In this document: positions 23,277-30,548 of the stretch, in pieces
Numbering within the stretch: position 1 is the stretch's first letter
How the letters are laid out: the number at the start of each line of letters is the position of its first letter
Assembly: GCA_015061745.1 (NCBI GenBank)
Contig: SUWB01000008.1
Location: 22,382 to 86,381 of the forward strand
Direction of reading: 5' to 3'
DNA length: 64,000 nt
DNA from: Lentisphaerota bacterium
Lineage (GTDB): Bacteria; Verrucomicrobiota; Lentisphaeria; Victivallales; Victivallaceae
Notes under the pieces: model-generated
Databases searched by the model: none
Seen by the model: the letters and a program-made list of their open reading frames with translations, nothing else
Told to the model about the DNA's origin: nothing
Translations under genes and position numbers: made by a program

Positions 23277-24713
23277 ATGACAAAACAGGAAATTATCAGC
23301 GGACTCCAATCTCTGGGACTGAAAAAAGGTGATCTTGTGCTGCTGCACAGCTCTCTTTACAGTCTCGGTCACGTTGAAGGCGGTCCCGATGCTGTGATCG
23401 ATGCTTTTCTTGAAACTGTGGGCCCCGAAGGAACCCTTATGGTTCCCGTTTTCGGAGCTCTGGGGATTCTGACTTCCACTTTGAAAAACCGTCCCGGTGC
23501 CATTACCAGCCCCTGCCCCGTGGGAACTGTGGCCGCTCTCGGCAAAGATGCCGAAGAACTCTGCCGCGACCACTGGAAACCTGAAAGCTGCCACGGCGAA
23601 GGAACTCCTTTCAAACGTCTTGCCGATAAAGGCGGATATGTCTGCCTTATGGGGGTCGATCAGGATCGTAACACCTCTCTGCACGGCATTGAAGCGGAAC
23701 TCCGCCTCGCATATCTGGGTTCCACCACCAGAGAGTTCACCACTCCCGAAGGTGAAACCATCAACAAAACCTGGAAATATTATCCCGGTCCCCATCGTGA
23801 TTTTATCGCCCTCGATCATCACCTGAAAGAAAGAGGATTCCTGAAACAGGGCCGTATCGGCAACTCTCAGGTGCGTCTGATCCAGGCCAAAGGTATGTGG
23901 GAATGCGGTATGGAACTGGGGGCGGCTGATCCTGCGTTCATCCTCTGTGACAACCCCGGATGCAACGATTGTGTCCGTCAGCGTGCTGCCTTGATGAGTG
24001 ATTTTTTCAGCAAAGAAGATTTCAAACTGACTGCTTCTTCCCGTCTTGCCGGACGTTATGTCCCTGAAATGGTCGAAAAATGCAAGGCTGCCGGGGTGAA
24101 ATATCTTGAACTGGATTATATTCAGGGCGTTCCCGCTGCGTCTCTGCCTGAAGCCAAACTTGCTTCTGCCGTGGCGGAACTTGCCGCAGACGGTATTTCT
24201 GTCAGTGCGCTGCGTGCCTTTGCTGCCCCTGACAAAGCGGAAGATTTTGCCGCAAAACTCAAGAATGCCGGAATTACCCGGGTGATCCTGCCCCTCTCAG
24301 CTTCAGGCCCTGCTGCCGCTGCCTGTGCTGCTGCCGGAATTGCCATTGACTTCTTTAATGCCAATCTGACCAGCAGTGCTTCCAATGCTGCTCTTGCCCG
24401 CCGCAAGGAAAAGATTGCTGACTGCGGCATTTGTTTCAACCCGGCCAACTTTGTTATGGCAGGGGAACGTGCTTTTGCCATCTACCGTTCCGGCCGTTTT
24501 ATCAAAACGATGCGTCAGCTGGATATCAACGATATCCTCCCCGACGGCACTGTAACTGAGCTCGCCCGGGGCGGTGCAGAAATCAAAGAGATGATCTCCA
24601 TTGCCCGTTGTGCCAGCTTCTCAGGCTTTATGTGTCTGGCAGGCGGCATCAAGGTCGCTCAGGATCTTAAATCAATGGTCGCAGATTTCCGCAGACTCAT
24701 TGAGAATATGTAA
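23277..24713 (+). CDS. Fusion: AAC(3)-like N-acetyltransferase + xylose-isomerase-like TIM barrel
   Basis: 478 aa. Residues 1-~262 match the AAC(3)/YokD acetyltransferase family: GDLVLLHSSLYSLGHVEGG, GPEGTLMVPVF, the CHGEGTPFKRLADKGG region, and GVDQDRNTSLHGIE with the conserved T.LH..E. Residues ~270-478 look like an AP-endonuclease-2/xylose isomerase-like barrel (AGVKYLELDYIQG, ISVSALRAFA, ITRVILPL, RQLDINDILPDG). This domain pair is unusual. A normal AAC(3) has only ~260 residues, so the extra domain is a true extension with no stop or frame change. It lies downstream of the NahK-like kinase, so the acetyl acceptor may be an amino sugar and not an antibiotic. A strong terminator follows. 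Confidence 0.75.
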   Translation: MTKQEIISGLQSLGLKKGDLVLLHSSLYSLGHVEGGPDAVIDAFLETVGPEGTLMVPVFGALGILTSTLKNRPGAITSPCPVGTVAALGKDAEELCRDHWKPESCHGEGTPFKRLADKGGYVCLMGVDQDRNTSLHGIEAELRLAYLGSTTREFTTPEGETINKTWKYYPGPHRDFIALDHHLKERGFLKQGRIGNSQVRLIQAKGMWECGMELGAADPAFILCDNPGCNDCVRQRAALMSDFFSKEDFKLTASSRLAGRYVPEMVEKCKAAGVKYLELDYIQGVPAASLPEAKLASAVAELAADGISVSALRAFAAPDKAEDFAAKLKNAGITRVILPLSASGPAAAACAAAGIAIDFFNANLTSSASNAALARRKEKIADCGICFNPANFVMAGERAFAIYRSGRFIKTMRQLDINDILPDGTVTELARGGAEIKEMISIARCASFSGFMCLAGGIKVAQDLKSMVADFRRLIENM

Positions 24714-24729
24714 GCATTATTTGCATTAA

Positions 24730-24771
24730 AAACCCTCTGAATTTCCGTTGACACGAAAGTTCAGAGGGTTT
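24730..24771. terminator. Bidirectional Rho-independent terminator
   Basis: Perfect 12-bp stem AAACCCTCTGAA (24730-24741) / TTCAGAGGGTTT (24760-24771), with TTTCTTT on the right and a run of A on the left. It sits between the convergent 23277 and 24799 genes and could serve both. Confidence 0.85.
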
Positions 24772-24798
24772 CTTTATGATGTCGTTTTGAAAAAGGGC

Positions 24799-25608
24799 TT
24801 ATTTGATTTTCCGCAGCCAGATGCTGCCGCCCAGATTCCGATTGCTCAAAGATTCTTCGAGGGCCATCAGACAGGATCCCCAGTAAACGATTTCATAATC
24901 AGGGTTATTCTGCAGAAAAGCCCGGAGAATATAGGCTTCATTCCAGGCACGGTTTTCTCTCAGCCATTCATTGGGATATTCAAAGGGATAGATGATATCG
25001 TGGAAGTGAATGAAAACTCCCTTTTTGAGCCGGGGCAGCAATTCAAAAAAGATACGGCTGACATCACTGTCAAGTTTTACCACGTGAGAAGAATCAATAA
25101 AGCAGATATCCCCTGGTTGAAGCTGATCAAAAACAGCCAGATCGACTTCCTGTAAACGCTGAGGATGAAGATTGACGTAATCCTGAACCCGGTCTCCCCA
25201 GGTGGCGATCAGACGGTCCGGGTAAGGTTCGATACAGGTGATCCGGGTTTTGCTGTTCAAATAAAGGTGATTGGTATCCTTCATAATAGCAGTTGAGTAG
25301 CCGGAGCCGATTTCGATAATACGTTCCGGACGAAGCAAACGCATAAAGGCATAGATGGTGTAACTGCACCCGTCAGTAAACTGATCGTTGTCCCAATAAA
25401 AATCCAATCCTTCCTGTTTGTCAGCTTTCCAGACATAGCCCTCCCGGAACTGTTCCAGCAGCTGGTGATAAGAGAGCTGGATATCATAATTGAGATTAAT
25501 ACCGGCCAACTCCCGGGGCGTTTTACGATTGGCAATAAATCTTTCGATGTCTTCTTCTGAAGGAACCGGATTATAAAAGTGCCCCATAGGGAATATAGAA
25601 TGAGTCAT
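24799..25608 (-). CDS. Class I SAM-dependent methyltransferase
   Basis: 269 aa from ATG 25608. The SAM-binding motif I is RIIEIGSGYSTAIM, followed by ITCIEPYP (motif II acid) and GDICFIDSSHVVK and GVFIHFHDI, as in methyltransferase-24-type/class I enzymes acting on sugars or small molecules. The track starts at 25692, but the first 28 residues are basic and uncharacteristic and overlap the -35 box. AGGAG lies ten bases before ATG 25608. Substrate unknown. The gene has its own promoter, so it need not be co-transcribed with the upstream minus-strand genes. Confidence 0.75.
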   Translation of the reverse strand: MTHSIFPMGHFYNPVPSEEDIERFIANRKTPRELAGINLNYDIQLSYHQLLEQFREGYVWKADKQEGLDFYWDNDQFTDGCSYTIYAFMRLLRPERIIEIGSGYSTAIMKDTNHLYLNSKTRITCIEPYPDRLIATWGDRVQDYVNLHPQRLQEVDLAVFDQLQPGDICFIDSSHVVKLDSDVSRIFFELLPRLKKGVFIHFHDIIYPFEYPNEWLRENRAWNEAYILRAFLQNNPDYEIVYWGSCLMALEESLSNRNLGGSIWLRKIK

Positions 25609-25663
25609 CCTGGAAAATCTCCTGAAAATGATTTTTTGAAAAAAACAGCACCGTATAGAGGAT

Positions 25664-25692
25664 AATATACGGTACTGTTGGTAAAAAAGCAA
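25664..25692 (-). promoter_or_regulatory. Promoter of the methyltransferase gene
   Basis: Minus strand TTGCTT (25687-25692), 17-bp spacer, TATATT (25664-25669), 55 bases before ATG 25608. Confidence 0.5.
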
Positions 25693-25730
25693 ATGATATT
25701 GGAAAAAATATCAGGAAACAACAGTTTTTG

Positions 25731-26618
25731 TCAGTTGATCTCTGAAAGTTCGTTGAATTTTTCCACCAATTCTCTGATGTGAGTTCCGCTTGCAACAGGG
25801 ATCACTTCGCTCTGGATAACTTTGAGCCGAGGGGCGGATTTCAGCAGTTTGATGACCTTTTCCCAATTGACACATCCCTGCCCGGGGAGTTTGTGTTCAT
25901 CTTTCCAGCCATTGTTGTCGTGGAGATGACAGTTGACAATATGGGGGAGCATCTTTTCCAGGGCCTGGGGTTCCCAGCAGGGGACCGGTTTTCCTGAGGC
26001 CTGCCAGCCTCTCCAGGCGGTGCCGGTGGCGTACTGTCTGCCGTTGTCCATAATATTGGCGTGTCCGGCGTCGTAGCAGAATCCCAGCGCATCTGTGGGG
26101 AATTCCGCTTTGATGCTGTTGAGCACATCGGGAGTGTTGACGGAAAACCAGATGTTTTCAATACAGATGGTGATACCGAGTTTTTCAGCCAGGGGGAGCA
26201 ATTCGGCAAGGCTTTCTTTCATACGTCCGATATGGATAGAATCGGCAATCGTTGTGGCCGGTTCAAAGTGATTGTTGCCCAGGTGAATGGTGATCGTGTC
26301 AACATTCATATATTTGCAAAGTTCCAGAATCAGTTTCAGCCGTCCCAGCATAATGGGACGTTTTTCCACAAAGGGGCAGTTCAAATCGAGGACGGGGCCG
26401 AAAGGAGCGTGGGCATCGCAGAAACTCATTCCGGTGCCGGAAATTTCCTGAAGCAATGTATCTTCCAGACCGGGGTGTGAGATGATCTGCCTGATAAAAG
26501 TGTCGCTCAAGACCAGATGTCTGGCACCCGCAAGAGCGAATTCTTCCATAATGTAGGGACGCATACGATCAGAAACGTGCTCAAAATCGTAAAGAAAAGT
26601 AACAGGGACGTTAAACAT
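25731..26618 (-). CDS. Sugar-phosphate isomerase/epimerase-like TIM barrel
   Basis: 295 aa, AP-endonuclease-2/xylose-isomerase-like family. Metal-site-type strands are visible: ITIHLGNNHFEP, ITICIENIWF, ALGFCYDAGHANIM, HIVNCHLHDNNG and LKVIQSEVIP. The conserved Glu, Asp-x-x-His, His-x-x-Asp and Glu pattern suggests an intact divalent-metal site, so epimerase or isomerase activity on a sugar or sugar acid is likely. It lies 25 bases downstream of the ABC transporter ATPase gene on the same strand and is probably in that operon, which would be an unusual partner for an amino-acid transporter. Confidence 0.78.
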   Translation of the reverse strand: MFNVPVTFLYDFEHVSDRMRPYIMEEFALAGARHLVLSDTFIRQIISHPGLEDTLLQEISGTGMSFCDAHAPFGPVLDLNCPFVEKRPIMLGRLKLILELCKYMNVDTITIHLGNNHFEPATTIADSIHIGRMKESLAELLPLAEKLGITICIENIWFSVNTPDVLNSIKAEFPTDALGFCYDAGHANIMDNGRQYATGTAWRGWQASGKPVPCWEPQALEKMLPHIVNCHLHDNNGWKDEHKLPGQGCVNWEKVIKLLKSAPRLKVIQSEVIPVASGTHIRELVEKFNELSEIN

Positions 26619-26643
26619 ACTTTGAAAAAATCCTGATTTGAAA

Positions 26644-27384
26644 TTATAAAACTTTTGAAAAGAATTCCCTGATCCGGGGATTGGGATTGTTGTTCATCAA
26701 AGAGTCGGGTGATTCCGAAGCAATGATTTTTCCGTGATCCATAAATATCATCCGGTTGGCACACTCACAAGCAAAACCTATTTCGTGAGTAACGACGATC
26801 ATCGTCATACCTTCGTTGACCAGTTCTTTCATCAAACTGAGGACTTCTCCCACCATTTCCGGATCAAGGGCACTGGTGGGCTCATCAAAGAGGAGAACTT
26901 CCGGATTCATCGCCAGAGCCCTGACAATGGCAATCCGCTGTTTCTGACCGCCTGAAAGCTGCATCGGATAGGAATCCGCCTTGTCGGCAAGGCCGATACG
27001 GTTGAGGAGTTCCAGAGCTTTGGCATCGGCAGCAGCGGCAGAAAGTTTCCCGGTTTTCACCGGTGCGAGAGTGATATTTTCTTTGATCGTCAGATTGGGA
27101 AAAAGATTGAAATGCTGAAAGACCATTCCCACTTGCTGCCGGAAACGTGTAATCTCTTTAGTTTTTCTGCCTACGGGAGCGTTGTGAAAGAGGATTTCCC
27201 CCGATGTGGGCTTTTCAAGCTGGTTGAGGCAACGCAGAAAGGTGCTTTTGCCGCTTCCAGAAGGCCCCACAACAAAAACAGCTTCTCCGGGAGAAATGGC
27301 AAAGTCAGCGTGATCGACGGCAACGACACCGGGAAATTCACAGGTGAGTTGTTTGACTTCAAAGACAAAATTGCTGTTACTCAT
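26644..27384 (-). CDS. glnQ: Polar amino-acid ABC transporter ATP-binding protein
   Basis: 246 aa, a GlnQ/HisP-type ATPase. Walker A GPSGSGKST, Q-loop (VFQHFNLFPNLT), signature LSGGQKQR, Walker B VLLFDEPTSALDPEM and the switch His (VVTHEIGFA) are all present. ALDPEMVGEVL is typical of the polar amino-acid uptake family. Its start overlaps the end of the permease/binding-protein gene by eight bases, so the two are translationally coupled. It energises import through the fused permease. The amino acid is not determined; glutamine, glutamate, cystine or basic amino acids are possible. Confidence 0.9.
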   Translation of the reverse strand: MSNSNFVFEVKQLTCEFPGVVAVDHADFAISPGEAVFVVGPSGSGKSTFLRCLNQLEKPTSGEILFHNAPVGRKTKEITRFRQQVGMVFQHFNLFPNLTIKENITLAPVKTGKLSAAAADAKALELLNRIGLADKADSYPMQLSGGQKQRIAIVRALAMNPEVLLFDEPTSALDPEMVGEVLSLMKELVNEGMTMIVVTHEIGFACECANRMIFMDHGKIIASESPDSLMNNNPNPRIREFFSKVL

Positions 27385-28864
27385 TGCGTTTCAATCTCCT
27401 TTCAAAAATCCCCAGCAGCCAGGTCAGCAGCATAACGCAGGCAAGGTAAATTGCCGCCACGGCTATAAGAGGCATAAAAGCATCGTATGTCTGACTGCGG
27501 ATGATGTCTCCGGCTTTGGTCAGATCCTGAAGGGCGATATACCCTGAAACAGAGGTTTCTTTGATAAGTACGATAAATTCATTTCCCAGAGCGGGAAGGA
27601 CATTTTTCAAAGCCTGAGGCAGAATGATATACCGCATCGTCTGCCAATAGCTCAACCCCAAAGCGTCCCCTGCTTCAAACTGTCCTTTGTCGATAGACAT
27701 AATGCCGCTGCGGATGATTTCAGCCACATAAGCTCCCGAGTTGATCCCGAAAGCGATACAGGCAACCAATACCTTATTGTCACAGGATTTGAGAATGATA
27801 AAATAGATAATCAGCAATTGAACAACACAAGGCGTTCCCCGGATCACCGTCAGATAAATCCGGCAGAGGAAGTTGAGGAACTTCATCTTGCCCGTTCTGT
27901 CGTGCGTGGCACGGACAACTGCCACGGCAAACCCGAGAATAATGCCCAGAATAACTGCCCAAAAGGAGATTTGAACCGTTTTCAAAAAACCGCCCCAAAT
28001 GTAGAGCCACCGGTTGTCGGTTATGAAGTTTGTTTGAAAATCATCAGAAAGCCGGTGAAAAAAAGAAGAGAACTGCCCCTCTTTTTCCATTTCCCTGACC
28101 TGTTTTGCCAGGGTGGTATTTCTTTCAAACATCTGCCGCAGTTCACCGCTGTCTTTGAGTTCTTTGATGACGGCGTTGACAATGCCGCACAGTTCACGGT
28201 TGTTTTTGTTGATAGCAATGGCATACTCCTCACTGGTCAGAGGTTCTTTGAGAAAAACAACGGCACCGGGATTGAGTTTTGCCAGCACTTGAGCGGGTTC
28301 TTCATCGAGAACAACGGCGTCCAGTTTGCCGATTTTCAACGCTTCAACTGCCACGGAGGGATTATCAAACTGCTGGAGCAGCGGGGAGTTTTTGCGGGTA
28401 ATGATATGCTGCCTCAAATAATCGTAGGCGGTGGTGCCGCTCTGACAGCCGACACGTTTGTTTTTTTTCAAATCCTCGCCGCATTTAATGGAGGAGTTAC
28501 GGGGCACAAGGATCACCTGGGCTGAACGGCTGTAAGGAATGGTGAAAATAACCTTCTTTTTACGTTCTTCGGTGACAGTGATGCCGGAGGCCGCAATATC
28601 TGCTTTGCCGGTGACGATATGACCGATGACGGAGTCGAACTTTGTGTCGATAACGACCAGTTCACGCTTGAGTTTTCGGGCAACTGCTCTGGCGATATCC
28701 ACATCAATACCGACGATCTGCTGACCGTTGATAAATTCATAGGGGGGGAATCCTGCGGCAGTGACCAGGGTCAACGTTTCAGTGGATTGTTTTTCATTAC
28801 CGCACCCGCACAGCAGCAAAAGCAGCAGAGTAAACATTCCCTGTAAAAATTTTTGATATTTCAT
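27377..28864 (-). CDS. Fused amino-acid-binding lipoprotein and ABC permease
   Basis: 495 aa. The N-terminus MKYQKFLQGMFTLLLLLLCGC is a lipoprotein signal with a lipobox-like LCGC. Residues ~30-255 are a bacterial extracellular solute-binding domain, family 3 (LVTAAGFPPYEFI, GIDVDIARAVARKL, ADIAASGITVTEERKK). Residues ~280-490 are a HisM/GlnP-type permease (TVQISFWAVILGIILG, TVIRGTPCVVQLL, the EAGDALGLSYWQTMRYIILPQAL coupling loop). Such substrate-binding/permease fusions are known in Gram-positives and some other phyla. With the coupled ATPase this makes a complete two-gene importer. Confidence 0.9.
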   Translation of the reverse strand: MKYQKFLQGMFTLLLLLLCGCGNEKQSTETLTLVTAAGFPPYEFINGQQIVGIDVDIARAVARKLKRELVVIDTKFDSVIGHIVTGKADIAASGITVTEERKKKVIFTIPYSRSAQVILVPRNSSIKCGEDLKKNKRVGCQSGTTAYDYLRQHIITRKNSPLLQQFDNPSVAVEALKIGKLDAVVLDEEPAQVLAKLNPGAVVFLKEPLTSEEYAIAINKNNRELCGIVNAVIKELKDSGELRQMFERNTTLAKQVREMEKEGQFSSFFHRLSDDFQTNFITDNRWLYIWGGFLKTVQISFWAVILGIILGFAVAVVRATHDRTGKMKFLNFLCRIYLTVIRGTPCVVQLLIIYFIILKSCDNKVLVACIAFGINSGAYVAEIIRSGIMSIDKGQFEAGDALGLSYWQTMRYIILPQALKNVLPALGNEFIVLIKETSVSGYIALQDLTKAGDIIRSQTYDAFMPLIAVAAIYLACVMLLTWLLGIFERRLKRNE

Positions 28865-28906
28865 AGAAAAACAGCCTTATGAAAAAAATAGATTAACAAC
28901 CTGCAT

Positions 28907-28935
28907 AATATAGCACTTAAAGCGGGCAAATGCAA
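28907..28935 (-). promoter_or_regulatory. Promoter of the ABC transporter operon
   Basis: Minus strand TTGCAT (28930-28935), 17-bp spacer, TATATT (28907-28912) preceded by TGC (extended -10). It is back to back with the promoter at 28945-28973, with only nine bases between the -35 boxes. Confidence 0.6.
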
Positions 28936-28944
28936 TACTTCACC

Positions 28945-28973
28945 TTGAAAAGAAACCGTTTGAGATGTACATT
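28945..28973 (+). promoter_or_regulatory. Promoter of the esterase gene
   Basis: TTGAAA (28945-28950), 17-bp spacer, TACATT (28968-28973), about 50 bases before ATG 29023. Confidence 0.5.
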
Positions 28974-29022
28974 AAATAACCGAACCTGAGTACAGGTCTG
29001 AAAAAGGAGAAGCCAGCAGTTT

Positions 29023-30192
29023 ATGAAAAATCAGTTTTCCGTCTTGAAATCCGGTGTTCAGGAGCCTTTCTTTCTGCCCGGATATCCCGATTATCCCGTT
29101 TATATCCACATCCCTGACTCCTACTCCCCTGACAAAGAAACGCCTTTGTTTTTCTTTATGCACGGCGGAGATAAAAACACCCCTCCCGAAGCACCCTTCA
29201 AGATGTATCTTGAACCGGAAAAAGGATACCTCGCCCCCCTCATCAAAGATGCCCCCTTTGTGACTGTCGCCCCCTGTGCGCCCTTTGCCAAAGACGGAAA
29301 GAGGTGGAACTATCCCGGCTCTGTGGAATATATCGATGCTGTTCTTGCCGCAGTCAAAGAAAGAATAAATGTTGATGAAGAAAGAATCATTTTCGGCGGC
29401 CACTCTATGGGGGGATTCGGAGCCTACCATAACGGCACCCTTATGGCCGACCGTTTTTCCTGTATGCTTCTGAGTGCCGGAGCGTGGCTTGAAACAGATT
29501 TCAAGGCATTTCTGGGAACGCCTGTTTATATTCTGCACGGCAAATATGACTGTGCCGCCAATTACAAGGAATTTCACGTTGAACCCCGTCATCACGACTG
29601 GTGCAGTGTTGATTTTGCCCGGGCCGCCCACGAACTTATGGTCAGAGACGGCGTAACTCACGTCTATGATGAACACGACGGCGGCCACGGTTTGCGCTGG
29701 GAACCGGCACAAATGGCTTTTTTCCGTTTTGTTGACTATGCAATGCAGTGCAAAAGAGATCCTTACCCGGTACGCTGCGCCGTGATTTCACCTGCCGGAT
29801 CAGCAGACCCCACCTTGACAGAGCACCGGGAATCCCGGTATCTCCGGATCGACAGTGTCAGGCAAGGCAATGTGGAACTGGACAAGATCGTGCTCCACGG
29901 CCCCAATATTGCCTGGAGTGTCAAAGAGTTCTGTCAGCAGAGCTACACCTTGACGACCGTCTCTTATGAGGGAGCGAAACTGATCGCTGAGAACAAGGGC
30001 GGCAATCGGTTTGAGATCCGCAGTGAAAATGTTACCGGCTTCACCCTCTTTCTCAGTTCTGCTATGGCAGATGTGAACTCTGAAATAAAACTTTTAGTCA
30101 ACGACAGGGAGTTCAATCTCCTTCCGACAGCCGTTTCAGGGAAAAAAGATTATACTCATCAGGTCAATATAGTGCTTGATGACTTGAATTAA
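29023..30192 (+). CDS. alpha/beta-hydrolase (esterase-like) with C-terminal beta domain
   Basis: 389 aa, no signal peptide. The nucleophile elbow is GGHSMGGFG near residue 128. The candidate acid is the Asp in HGKYDCA and the candidate base the His in DGGHGLRW. The oxyanion-hole stretch FFMHGGDKN precedes them. This fits the esterase/PHB-depolymerase-like or dienelactone-hydrolase-like group; the substrate is unknown. Residues ~245-389 form a second region of beta strands (YLRIDSVRQGNVELDKIVLHG, FEIRSENVTGFTLFL) that I do not recognise. GGAGAAG lies about ten bases upstream. Confidence 0.75.
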   Translation: MKNQFSVLKSGVQEPFFLPGYPDYPVYIHIPDSYSPDKETPLFFFMHGGDKNTPPEAPFKMYLEPEKGYLAPLIKDAPFVTVAPCAPFAKDGKRWNYPGSVEYIDAVLAAVKERINVDEERIIFGGHSMGGFGAYHNGTLMADRFSCMLLSAGAWLETDFKAFLGTPVYILHGKYDCAANYKEFHVEPRHHDWCSVDFARAAHELMVRDGVTHVYDEHDGGHGLRWEPAQMAFFRFVDYAMQCKRDPYPVRCAVISPAGSADPTLTEHRESRYLRIDSVRQGNVELDKIVLHGPNIAWSVKEFCQQSYTLTTVSYEGAKLIAENKGGNRFEIRSENVTGFTLFLSSAMADVNSEIKLLVNDREFNLLPTAVSGKKDYTHQVNIVLDDLN

Positions 30193-30212
30193 GCCCCTTT
30201 TGGGGATATAGT
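30184..30212 (+). promoter_or_regulatory. Promoter of the 30255 operon
   Basis: TTGAAT (30184-30189, overlapping the end of the esterase gene), 17-bp spacer, TATAGT (30207-30212). A CCCCTTTTGGGG mini-palindrome lies within the spacer. Confidence 0.5.
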
Positions 30213-30254
30213 ATGTAAATGATAAAACACCAGTTTTCATAAAAGGGAAAAAAA

Positions 30255-30548
30255 ATGGAATTCGGTAATTTCAGTATTTGGGAAGTTATTATGATGGTCT
30301 GCTTCGGATTCAGCTGGCCTTTTGCTATTGTAAAAACTGTCAAAGCAAAAAATCCGGCCGGCAAAAGTTATCTGTTCCTCACAATGATCATCATCGGTTA
30401 TGCTGCCGGATGCGTGCATAAACTTCTGCACAAGATGGACTGGGTCTTTGCCCTCTATGTGATCAATGCACTTATGGTGGCCACCGATATGGTCCTCTGC
30501 CTCTATTATCAGCACAAACTCAACAGGAAAAAGGATTCCGGCGTATGA
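30255..30548 (+). CDS. Small PQ-loop/SemiSWEET-like membrane protein
   Basis: 97 aa with three hydrophobic segments (IWEVIMMVCFGFSWPFAIV, SYLFLTMIIIGYAAGCVHKL, WVFALYVINALMVATDMVLC). The three-helix size and the Pro in helix 1 resemble SemiSWEET half-transporters, which dimerise to move sugars. A clear PQ motif is missing (SWP here), so the assignment is tentative. AAAGGGAAAA precedes the start. Its end overlaps the lipoprotein hydrolase gene by four bases. Confidence 0.6.
   Translation: MEFGNFSIWEVIMMVCFGFSWPFAIVKTVKAKNPAGKSYLFLTMIIIGYAAGCVHKLLHKMDWVFALYVINALMVATDMVLCLYYQHKLNRKKDSGV

Noticed and set aside
23277-24713. Aminoglycoside resistance gene
   Set aside because: The N-terminal domain is AAC(3)-like, but the fusion and the sugar-kinase neighbour make an antibiotic target unproven. 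There is no mobile-element context.
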